Assembly (NCBI GenBank): GCA_033811195.1
Contig: JAPXOZ010000013.1
Span: 1-59,854 of the forward strand
DNA length: 59,854 nucleotides
Source of the DNA: Cacconaster sp033811195
Lineage (GTDB): Bacteria > Bacteroidota > Bacteroidia > Bacteroidales > UBA932
Reading direction: 5' to 3'
Numbering within the stretch: the first letter of the stretch is position 1; every line of letters starts with the position of its first letter. The notes below the pieces were generated by a model. That model did no database searches and had not been told where the DNA came from. It saw nothing but the letters and a program-made list of their open reading frames with translations. Positions 35,031 to 42,580 of the stretch are shown in pieces. The translations under genes were made by a program, and so were the position numbers.

Positions 35031-36281
35031 TTATTCGCGAATGGCCTTTATTCCGGGAAGTTCTTTGCCCTCAAGATATTCGAGCATTGCACCACCGCCG
35101 GTAGAGACATAGCTTACCTTATCGGCATAGCCCATCTGGGTCACAGCTGCAACCGAGTCGCCCCCTCCCACAAGGGTAAATGTGCCTTTTTCGGTAGCCT
35201 TAGCGAGCATTTTGGCCATTGCGTTAGTAGATTTGGCAAAATTTGGCATTTCAAAGACTCCGAGAGGACCATTCCAAAGAACGGTACCTGAAGTATCTAT
35301 TATTTCCTGCCAAAGTTTAAGTGATGATGGAGCAGCATCCATTGCCTCCCAGCCATCGGGAATCTCGAAATTGTCCACAATCTTGAAGTTTGCATCATTG
35401 CTAAAATTATCAGCAACTACTACTTCGCGGCGAAGGTCGAGGTCTATGCCTTTAGCCTCAGCTTTGGCCATGATAGACTTTGCAGTCTCAATTTGGTCAT
35501 CCTCGCAGATGGAATTGCCGATTTTTCCGCCAAGGGCCTTGATGAAAGTATATACCATACCACCACCGATAATCAAATGGTCCACACGGTCAATCAGATT
35601 CTCAATAATACCGATCTTGGAGGAGACTTTTGCTCCGCCGAGGATGGCAGTAAGGGGACGTGCGGGGTTATGGAGTATTTTATCTATGGCTTGGATTTCG
35701 CCCTCCATCACATAACCGAACATTTTGTCCTTCGGAAAATATTTTGCAATAAGCGCAGTGGAGGCGTGAGCACGATGCGCAGTGCCGAAAGCATCATTTA
35801 TATAGCAATCCGCATAAGAAGCAAGTTTAGCAACGAATGCTTTCTGACTCTCTTTGATCGCAACTTTAGCCGCCTGTTTCTCCTCATCGGTAGCATCTTC
35901 AGCCAGCCCGCGTGGTTTACCCTCTTCTTCCGCGTAGAAACGGAGGTTTTCCAGTAGAAGCACTTCGCCCGGCTTGAGTGATGCAGCCTGTGCCTCAGCT
36001 TTCAGGCAATCTTCGACAAACTGCACTTTGGTACTTAGATACTCTTCTATGCGAGAAATAATGTGTTTTAGAGAGAATTTTTCCGCAGGCCCTTTTGGTC
36101 GGCCAAGATGTGACATTATGATCAACGAACCACCCTTTTCAAGAACTTTTTTCAAAGTGGGAATAGCAGCTTTGATGCGAGTGTCGTCTGTAATTTCAAA
36201 ATTTTCGTTCAACGGAACGTTAAAATCGACTCTTACAATAGCCTTTTTGCCGGCAAAGTCGTAAGTGTTAATATTGGTCAT
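35031..36281 (-). CDS. pgk: Phosphoglycerate kinase
   Basis: Glycolytic enzyme that makes ATP from 1,3-bisphosphoglycerate. The 416-residue length, RVDFNVPLNE opening, SHLGRPKGP, LLENLRFYAEEEG, AILGGAKVSSKIGII and the nucleotide-site GGGDSVAA are all typical. The substrate-binding arginines and hinge are intact. It has a promoter of its own about 36 bp upstream and is transcribed with a methyltransferase and lgt. Confidence 0.98.
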   Translation of the reverse strand: MTNINTYDFAGKKAIVRVDFNVPLNENFEITDDTRIKAAIPTLKKVLEKGGSLIIMSHLGRPKGPAEKFSLKHIISRIEEYLSTKVQFVEDCLKAEAQAASLKPGEVLLLENLRFYAEEEGKPRGLAEDATDEEKQAAKVAIKESQKAFVAKLASYADCYINDAFGTAHRAHASTALIAKYFPKDKMFGYVMEGEIQAIDKILHNPARPLTAILGGAKVSSKIGIIENLIDRVDHLIIGGGMVYTFIKALGGKIGNSICEDDQIETAKSIMAKAEAKGIDLDLRREVVVADNFSNDANFKIVDNFEIPDGWEAMDAAPSSLKLWQEIIDTSGTVLWNGPLGVFEMPNFAKSTNAMAKMLAKATEKGTFTLVGGGDSVAAVTQMGYADKVSYVSTGGGAMLEYLEGKELPGIKAIRE

Positions 36282-36316
36282 AAAATAAACTGTATAAAAT
36301 CCTTTTGTATCGACTG

Positions 36317-36324
36317 CAAAATTA
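36317..36324 (-). promoter_or_regulatory. -7 box of the pgk promoter
   Basis: Minus-strand TAATTTTG is an exact TAnnTTTG match, giving a leader of about 30 nt to pgk. No clear -33 element. Confidence 0.6.
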
Positions 36325-36343
36325 TAAAATATTTGACAAAAAG

Positions 36344-36374
36344 TTGTTAACCTTCAATATATTAATTATATTTG
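36344..36374 (+). promoter_or_regulatory. Promoter of the alpha-CTD/sigma4/HARE-like gene
   Basis: TTG at 36344-36346 and the -7 box TATATTTG at 36367-36374 are 20 bp apart, a good Bacteroidota promoter. Transcription would start near 36380, 34 nt before the ATG at 36414. It is divergent from the pgk promoter. Confidence 0.65.
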
Positions 36375-36413
36375 TATGCCCCGATTCCTGAATCTTTGTA
36401 AAAACTTTTTGCC

Positions 36414-37997
36414 ATGTCCAAATACGAGTCAAATCTCTTTTGGAATCCTCGGGATAAAATCGATGAGACAAATATCGAACGCACAATCTACGCGTTTGAG
36501 TCCCTCTTGCTTCAATATAACACACGTACACGAAATGTCATCGGCAACTATCGTCGTACTTTTAAAAATGACCGTGAATTTTTCAACGAATTCCTCTCGC
36601 TGAAAAGAAAGGAGATTCTTTCCTGGCGTAACTGCGGTATCAAAACCACCCGCAATGTAATGGAAATCATAGCCCAAGTACGTAGCAGACTACCCAGCGA
36701 TAATGTGCGAAGTCTGGTCCACGATATTCCGATGCTGGAAAGCGAGACAATTCTCAGACTCTTTAACCTTAGGGAAAAACTTGGCTATTTTCCTGTTTTT
36801 GCAACTCTGAGAGAGTACATAAACACATTTGACGAAAGGGATCTAAAAATTTTGAACTCCCTGCTGTTAATCTATGATGGCAAGATGCCTGCAAGCCGTA
36901 TGGAGGTTGCGGAGGAGCTTGGTGTTTCTATTGAACGTGTGCGTCAGATGATGCTAAATATTATCAGCCGCATAAACGATTACCTCGGGATGATGAAAAC
37001 ACTGATCAAGACTCCCCGAGGTTATCGCAGATGCCCTTACCGATGGCGTTCTATCGGAGTACATCACGATATCAACAAAGCTGAAGGCACTAATTTCAGC
37101 CGCAGTGTTGTCAATATGGCTTTAGCTATACTTTATCGTGAAATTGCTATTGTAGGGAATGTGCGCAACTCTCTGATGATGAAAAATGACCGTTTTTCCA
37201 GAACCACTCTGGTGCTCACCAAGCTGGCCAAGTGTTTCGACTTTGGCCTTTTCTTAAAAACAGTGGAAATGACCGCACTTGAGCGTCGGGATGAAATAGA
37301 GAAAGTACCCATTGAGAAACTTGCCTCCGAATGTCGAATAAATCGCTATTACGAGCACTATAAGAAAGATATCATAACAGCCTGCGCCACTGCTGTAAAA
37401 TACAACATAGCGGTAGGTGCCGAAGCAGCAGAGGCCTACATCACGGCCGGACTGGTAAATCCCAATCCCCGTGATCCTCTCCGCATTGCGGCGAAAGATG
37501 TATTCGCCTCAATCCGTCTTGCTGTGCAAGATAATATGATACTCTTTCCCGCTACAGTCAAAAAACAAGTTCCTAAAATATTGGAAGAAATAATCCGCGC
37601 TAAGGGACATCCGATGACAGCAGAGGAGATTCTGAAAGATTACAACCGCCTCCATCCCGACGAAAAAAAGAAAAAGAAGTTTGTTTCAGGGAATGTACTC
37701 CGTTCGCCCTCAATCATAGCTATTGGACGTACAGGCCGATATACTCTCAAGGAGTGGAAAAAAGGCTCTCGCAGAGGTGGCACCATACGTCTTTTTGTAA
37801 GGGAATACTTAAAATCGCAACCAGGTTTGATTGCTCCGGTTTCGGATGTTGTGGAGTATGTATTACAATTCAGACCGACCACCAATAGAAGTTCGATCGT
37901 ATCCAATCTTCAACTTGACCGTAAAGGTTCATTTGTTTTTTCTGAAAAAGAAGGAGTGAGATATCTTGCGCTGAAAGCTCCCCTTAAACAACCCTGA
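36414..37997 (+). CDS. Protein combining alpha-CTD-like, sigma region 4-like and HARE-like domains
   Basis: A 527-residue soluble protein not recognised as one named family. Residues about 55-93 resemble the RNA polymerase alpha C-terminal domain: FLSLKRKEILSWRNCGIKTT compares with LVGHQRTDLMKFRNFGKKSL of RpoA at the right edge of this window. Residues about 138-190 resemble sigma-70 region 4, with an ERDLKIL helix and the helix-turn-helix VAEELGVSIERVRQMM. Residues about 384-448 look like a HARE winged helix (MTAEEILKDYNRLHP, then LRSPSIIAIGRTGRYTL), and about 455-522 like a second copy. A transcription-linked role is inferred. Single-gene unit; its last 14 bp overlap the convergent nagA-like gene. 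Confidence 0.75.
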   Translation: MSKYESNLFWNPRDKIDETNIERTIYAFESLLLQYNTRTRNVIGNYRRTFKNDREFFNEFLSLKRKEILSWRNCGIKTTRNVMEIIAQVRSRLPSDNVRSLVHDIPMLESETILRLFNLREKLGYFPVFATLREYINTFDERDLKILNSLLLIYDGKMPASRMEVAEELGVSIERVRQMMLNIISRINDYLGMMKTLIKTPRGYRRCPYRWRSIGVHHDINKAEGTNFSRSVVNMALAILYREIAIVGNVRNSLMMKNDRFSRTTLVLTKLAKCFDFGLFLKTVEMTALERRDEIEKVPIEKLASECRINRYYEHYKKDIITACATAVKYNIAVGAEAAEAYITAGLVNPNPRDPLRIAAKDVFASIRLAVQDNMILFPATVKKQVPKILEEIIRAKGHPMTAEEILKDYNRLHPDEKKKKKFVSGNVLRSPSIIAIGRTGRYTLKEWKKGSRRGGTIRLFVREYLKSQPGLIAPVSDVVEYVLQFRPTTNRSSIVSNLQLDRKGSFVFSEKEGVRYLALKAPLKQP

Positions 37998-39129
37998 CAC
38001 CTTTACTCCAAACGGAGGTTATGTTGTACTGCCTGTCGAGCAGTAGTATATCAGCATCTTTCCCCTTTTCCAGAGTACCTACACGGTCGATAATGTTCAT
38101 TATCCTAGCAGGAGTCTCCGATGCCATCCTGATCGCATCCTCAAAGGGCACTTCAGCCCTTATCACCATATTTCTGACCAACTGATCCATTGTGGAAATT
38201 CCTCCGGCTACAGTATCGTCGGATTTTAATTTACATACCCCATTATCGATATAAACCTTTGAGAAAGCAAGCTCTTCACCATCATAAGCAGCATAACGTA
38301 GCGCACAAGTCACCAAAGCAGTCATATCAACACCTTTGAGTTTATGTACAAGACGCAAAATCGTTGCAGGTAAATGGACAAGGTCCGCAATAACTTCAGT
38401 AGTCATCTCATCTATCAACAAAACGCTCTCCACTGTACCCTCATACTTGTATTCACGACGCTTGTGAAATCCGGGCATAGAGTTGTATAATTGTGCAGCG
38501 TGGGTAAATCCGGCATCAAATCCCGCTTTCACATCCTCATACTCAGCCATAGTATGGGAAATAGCCGCGAGGATTCCTTTTTTCTTTAGAAAACTGGCAA
38601 ACTCGGGGGCTCCTGGAAGTTCAGGAGCAGCATCCCAACGTCTGATACAGGGAAGTTCACTGACAATGCGTTCGTACATTGCACGATCGGGTGGTGTAAC
38701 CAGGTACCTATCTTTTGTGATTTCAGAACTAAGATAGGGGCCAACAATATGCAGCCCTCCTATGATGCGATTGCCACCTTCCATCAATTTTGTACAGATT
38801 TTGCCGGTTGCAACCAATTTCTCATAACCTACCGTACCAACAGTGGGGAATATAGTAGTTGTACCGTGAGCCAAATGGGCTCCGATTATAGTATTGAAGG
38901 CCTCTTCAGTGGCGTCATGAAACAGGCTACCCGCTGCTCCATATATATTCATTGCAACATATCCAGGAACGACATAACGACCCTTGGCATCAATCAGTTC
39001 AGCATTTTCCAAAGGGAGATTACTGCCGGTAATGGCAAGGATGCGACCATCATTGATTAACAGGGAACCCCTATTGATCCAACCCTGTGGAGTGAGTATC
39101 TTTCCGTTGAATATCTGTATCAATTTCAT
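37984..39129 (-). CDS. NagA paralogue with catalytic residues lost (probable pseudoenzyme)
   Basis: A 381-residue amidohydrolase-fold protein, start at the ATG at 39129. A longer frame reaches 39237 but would overlap the upstream nagA. It aligns along its whole length with the intact NagA directly upstream, sharing for example IRRWDAAPE-, REYKYEGTVESV and SETPARIM-type blocks. The chemistry residues are gone: HxH is Asn61-x-Tyr63, the metal Glu is Val129, one metal His is Gln213, and the catalytic Asp is Cys275. His192 and His252 remain. The frame is intact and the fold motifs are kept, so it is probably expressed but not a deacetylase. Confidence 0.88.
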   Translation of the reverse strand: MKLIQIFNGKILTPQGWINRGSLLINDGRILAITGSNLPLENAELIDAKGRYVVPGYVAMNIYGAAGSLFHDATEEAFNTIIGAHLAHGTTTIFPTVGTVGYEKLVATGKICTKLMEGGNRIIGGLHIVGPYLSSEITKDRYLVTPPDRAMYERIVSELPCIRRWDAAPELPGAPEFASFLKKKGILAAISHTMAEYEDVKAGFDAGFTHAAQLYNSMPGFHKRREYKYEGTVESVLLIDEMTTEVIADLVHLPATILRLVHKLKGVDMTALVTCALRYAAYDGEELAFSKVYIDNGVCKLKSDDTVAGGISTMDQLVRNMVIRAEVPFEDAIRMASETPARIMNIIDRVGTLEKGKDADILLLDRQYNITSVWSKGVRVV

Positions 39130-39157
39130 AGTTCGGAGATTTGGATTATGATAGTGT

Positions 39158-40312
39158 TTATATGGGTTTGATGATTTTGCCCATAGCGATAACTCCGCGG
39201 AGGTCATAGTTCTTATCGATGAACAAGATATCCGCATCTTTGCCCTTCTGGAGGGAACCCTTGCGGTTCTGGATGCCCATCATACGTGCAGGAGTCTCGG
39301 AAATCATCCTAATCACGTCGAATAAGGGGATCGTGGCCTTGGTGGTTACTGTCTTTATTACACGATCCATTGTAGCAATAGAACCGGCAAGAGCGGAGCG
39401 ATCTGCAAGTTTACAAACCCCATCCTCAATGATTACGCGTGGATCAAAGGCCGCCGGATTGTCACTTGCTGCACAAGCAAGTGCATCAGTTATTAGTGCG
39501 GTTCTCTCTACTCCCTTAATCTTATAGATGAGCTTAAGAATGGTGGCGGGCACGTGTATACCATCACCTATTACCTCGACATCCATATCTTCTATAAGGT
39601 AGACGCTCTCTACCGTGCCCTCATATTTGTATTCGTTTTTCCTGTGAAACCCCGGCATCGCATTGTAGAAGTGGGTGGCGTGAGTAAAACCTGCTTCAAA
39701 TGCATCCAATACATCATGGTATTCAGCAGCGGTGTGTCCTATGGAAGCCAGTACCCCCTTACTGGTAATGTGGCGACCAAAGGCGATAGCTCCAGGGACT
39801 TCCGGTGCAGCATCCCATCGTTTTATACAGCCGGTCTCTTTCAATAAGGGGATATATTCGTTGGGATCGGGATCTTTTATGTACTCGGGAATCTGGCCAC
39901 CGGCCATTTTCATATTGAAATAATGTCCCTCGAGATGGAGTCCCAGCACCGGACTGTTTTTCTCAGCCATCAGTTTTTCGGTGGTAGCTACAGCTGCACG
40001 GATCATGGGCATACTGGAGGAGGATAGGGTCGGGTAAATACTGGTAGTGCCATGCTGCATGTGTGTAGCTACCGCTGTCCTGAAAGCTTCTTCGGTTCCT
40101 TCCATAAAGTCACGTCCGCCTCCACCGTGACAGTGAGTTTCAATGGCTCCGGGAGTAATGTACATCCCCATTGCATCGACGATTTTAGCGCCGATTACGG
40201 GCAGGTCGCAGTTTGAAACTTCAATAATTTTGTTATCACTAATGATGATGGAACCCTCTTTGAGCCATCCTGAAGGGGTATGAATAACACCATTGATAAT
40301 CTGAGTCAGCAT
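39158..40312 (-). CDS. nagA: N-acetylglucosamine-6-phosphate deacetylase
   Basis: Removes acetate from GlcNAc-6-phosphate in amino-sugar recycling and catabolism. The 384-residue protein has the metal and catalytic set: HCH (60-62), Glu128 in GLHLEGHYF, His193 in IGHT, His214 in HATHFYNAM, His253 in GDGIHVPA and Asp276 in LITDALAC. Its gene begins 5 bp after the edge of the heptad repeat at 40317 with no visible promoter. It may therefore depend on read-through from prmC or on signals within the repeat. The pseudoenzyme paralogue follows after 28 bp. Confidence 0.95.
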   Translation of the reverse strand: MLTQIINGVIHTPSGWLKEGSIIISDNKIIEVSNCDLPVIGAKIVDAMGMYITPGAIETHCHGGGGRDFMEGTEEAFRTAVATHMQHGTTSIYPTLSSSSMPMIRAAVATTEKLMAEKNSPVLGLHLEGHYFNMKMAGGQIPEYIKDPDPNEYIPLLKETGCIKRWDAAPEVPGAIAFGRHITSKGVLASIGHTAAEYHDVLDAFEAGFTHATHFYNAMPGFHRKNEYKYEGTVESVYLIEDMDVEVIGDGIHVPATILKLIYKIKGVERTALITDALACAASDNPAAFDPRVIIEDGVCKLADRSALAGSIATMDRVIKTVTTKATIPLFDVIRMISETPARMMGIQNRKGSLQKGKDADILFIDKNYDLRGVIAMGKIIKPI

Positions 40313-40316
40313 AGTG

Positions 40317-40407
40317 TAGTGGATAGTATGTAGTGGGTAGTATGTAGTATGTAGTGGGTAGTTATGAGTGGTGCGGGGTACGTGTTACGGGGTGCGGGTT
40401 GTGGGGT
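40317..40407. repeat. Degenerate 7-bp-period repeat, first part of locus 1
   Basis: Thirteen consecutive heptamers without a single insertion or deletion. The first six are TAGTATG, TAGTGGG or TAGTGGA. The array then passes through TAGTTAT and GAGTGGT to G-rich units such as GCGGGGT, ACGTGTT and GCGGGTT. It continues in the same phase into the 14-bp array. The 355-bp gap between nagA and prmC contains this repeat and nothing else I can recognise; no reading frame is preserved. Confidence 0.9.
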
Positions 40408-40570
40408 TAGTTATGAGTATTGAGTTATGAGTATTGAGTTATGAGTATTGAGTTATGAGTATTGAGTTCTGAGTATTGAGTTATGAGTATTGAGTTCTGA
40501 GTATTGAGTTCTGAGTATTGAGTTATGAGTATTGTGTTCTGAGTATTGAGTTCTGAGTATTGAGTTCTGA
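40408..40570. repeat. 14-bp tandem array (two heptamers), about 11.6 copies
   Basis: Unit GAGTTMTGAGTATT, where M is A or C. Twelve units in order carry A,A,A,A,C,A,C,C,A,C,C,C at the variable place; the first starts with T, the tenth has GTG, the last is partial. The phase is the same as the heptamers to its left. After 40570 the pattern decays into G/T-rich heptamer-like sequence (TGTGGGT twice, TACGGGG) up to about 40620. The unit length is not a multiple of three, so it is noncoding. Confidence 0.95.
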
Positions 40571-40667
40571 GGTTTTAAGTGTTACGGGGTATGAGGTGTG
40601 GGTTGTGGGTTGGAGTTATGTTTGTGTTATCCGTTTACTAATTTACAAAGTTAATAAAAATATGGCG

Positions 40668-41537
40668 TTAAGCCTTGCGGATATATTTTACAAAGCGGTC
40701 ACGATCATTTATATCCTTGATAACAACGGTTTCGGATCCGAAAATAGCAGCTACTTCGCTACCGAAACGTTCATTTATCTCAAAATAACCGATGCCTCCC
40801 ACTCGCAAAAGGGCTCCTACCCATAAGTGCAGTGCCCTATAGAAGCGCAACGGATCTTCATCGGGAACAAAAAGGGCCATTCCGGGCTCGTAGTCCAGAA
40901 TATTTGGACGCATCTGCAATCGCTCACTTCCAAGCACATAAGGAGGATTGGATACAATTATATCAAACTGAGGAAGCCCTGCAGGAGGTACTCCCAGCAC
41001 ATCGGCCCAAAAGAAAACAGGCCTAAGCACCGGACCTTCTCTATTTTTTACCTTCTGCTTAGCAGCAATCTTAAGGGCTTCATCGGAGATATCACAACCA
41101 AACAACTGTGCTCCCGGTAATTCCGCCGCAAGCGACCAAGCAAGGCATCCTGAACCGGTGCCAACATCAAGAATATTAAATTCCTGTCCCTCACAAAGTT
41201 CCTTGTCCGATAGGTCATTGACGATTATCCTGAACAGTTCTTCAGTCTCAGGACGGGGAATAAGTACGCCTTCGCGCACCTTGAATCGTCTTCCAGCAAA
41301 CTCGGCAAAACCAAGCACATATTGCAGCGGACGCCATTTTAACAATTCAGCCACTGCATTATCCAACTTCTGCTGTTCGATAACGGAAATTTCCCTGTCA
41401 GGAACCGACAGATAAGCATACTCAGGTACCTCAAGATAGTGAGAAACCAGCCTGACAGCCATAGACTTAGCCTCAGGCTCCGGATAGAGTTCCGAGAGAT
41501 CCTTTGCAGTTTTATCTACAAATCCTTTTAAAGTCAT
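40668..41537 (-). CDS. prmC: Release factor glutamine methyltransferase
   Basis: Methylates the GGQ glutamine of peptide chain release factors. The 289-residue protein has the N-terminal helical domain, the SAM-binding ILDVGTGSGCLAWSLA, and the catalytic IIVSNPPYVL. The usual length and motifs leave no doubt. It lies 17 bp after ddl. Its 3' side runs straight into the repeat locus, with no terminator visible. Confidence 0.96.
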   Translation of the reverse strand: MTLKGFVDKTAKDLSELYPEPEAKSMAVRLVSHYLEVPEYAYLSVPDREISVIEQQKLDNAVAELLKWRPLQYVLGFAEFAGRRFKVREGVLIPRPETEELFRIIVNDLSDKELCEGQEFNILDVGTGSGCLAWSLAAELPGAQLFGCDISDEALKIAAKQKVKNREGPVLRPVFFWADVLGVPPAGLPQFDIIVSNPPYVLGSERLQMRPNILDYEPGMALFVPDEDPLRFYRALHLWVGALLRVGGIGYFEINERFGSEVAAIFGSETVVIKDINDRDRFVKYIRKA

Positions 41538-41554
41538 ATCTTGAAAAGAAATGA

Positions 41555-42565
41555 TTAGGTAATATCTGCGATGCCGGTGATAACCTGCATCATATCCAAC
41601 CCTGCGGCACGTATCTGCTGGGGCACCAGGCTCATCGCAGTCATTCCCGGCACAGTGTTAAGCTCCAGAAAGACCACACTACCGTCATCACAGAGGAAAT
41701 AGTCAACCCTCACTATACCTCTACAGCCAAGACAATCGTAAATACTACGTGTAATGGCCGAAATCTCCTCCACTTTTACGGGATCTATATCAGCAGGACA
41801 GATTTCATCACTCAGACCATTATACTTGGCCTCATAATCAAAAAAGGTGGTGTGGGGAATGATCTCTGTCACGGGCAGCGCCACAATACTCTCTCCATCC
41901 ATATATGCTCCTTGTGTTATCTCACGACCGCTTATGTATGTCTCCACCAATACTGTATCACTGTGTCTGAATGCCAGCTTTACCGCCTCCTCCAAATCTT
42001 CCTCTTTCAAAACCTTGCTGACACCGAAACTGCTGCCTCCGGAACAGGGTTTGACAAAAAGAGGTAATCCCAGCTTCTCCACAATCTCCTTCACGGAAAA
42101 CTTTTTGCCCTTTCTCAGGCAGACATCCGGAGCTAATTTGAATCCTAAATCTCGTAGCAGCACTTTGCATATCTGCTTGTCAAAAGCCGAAGCTGAAACT
42201 GCCGAAGAAGAGGTAGTGAAGGGCACCCCCATCATCTCAAGATAACCCTGGAGCACTCCGTTTTCTCCCGGAGTGCCGTGAATCATTATCATCGCAAGGT
42301 CAAACTTTATTTTTTTTCCTTGAAGAATAAAAGAAAAATCGTTTTTATCCACTTGAGTCAGCACAGTCATACCTGCTTCGGGATTCGATTCAAAGGCCTC
42401 TCCTGAGGCTTCTACAACCTGCCAGGAAGCCCCTTTCAGGAGTACATGGTAAACATTGTATTTAGAGCGGTCAATATAGCGGGAGACATTGCGACCGCTG
42501 AGGATGGAAATCCCTACCTCTGCAGAGTCACCGCCATATATGAGTGCAAGATTGCGCTTTGCCAT
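41555..42565 (-). CDS. ddl: D-alanine--D-alanine ligase
   Basis: Makes the D-Ala-D-Ala dipeptide for peptidoglycan precursors. A 336-residue ATP-grasp enzyme with LIYGGDSAEVGISILSG, HGTPGENGVLQGYLEMMG, KPCSGGSSFGVSKV, EITQGAYM, and the metal-binding FLELNTVPGMT near the end. In GTPGENG the usual hydrophobic residue of HGxxGEDG is standard for Bacteroidota. It is 15 bp after the penicillin-binding protein gene, forming a cell-wall operon. Confidence 0.97.
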   Translation of the reverse strand: MAKRNLALIYGGDSAEVGISILSGRNVSRYIDRSKYNVYHVLLKGASWQVVEASGEAFESNPEAGMTVLTQVDKNDFSFILQGKKIKFDLAMIMIHGTPGENGVLQGYLEMMGVPFTTSSSAVSASAFDKQICKVLLRDLGFKLAPDVCLRKGKKFSVKEIVEKLGLPLFVKPCSGGSSFGVSKVLKEEDLEEAVKLAFRHSDTVLVETYISGREITQGAYMDGESIVALPVTEIIPHTTFFDYEAKYNGLSDEICPADIDPVKVEEISAITRSIYDCLGCRGIVRVDYFLCDDGSVVFLELNTVPGMTAMSLVPQQIRAAGLDMMQVITGIADIT

Positions 42566-42580
42566 AAAATGCGTGAGTTA

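Noticed and set aside
37984..39237. An N-terminal extension of the nagA paralogue to 39237
   Set aside because: The extra 36 codons overlap the upstream nagA and are out of register with NagA proteins, which start at the equivalent of MKLIQIFNGK.
40313..40667. CRISPR array at the repeat locus
   Set aside because: The units are directly adjacent with no spacers and are 7 or 14 bp long; no cas genes are near.
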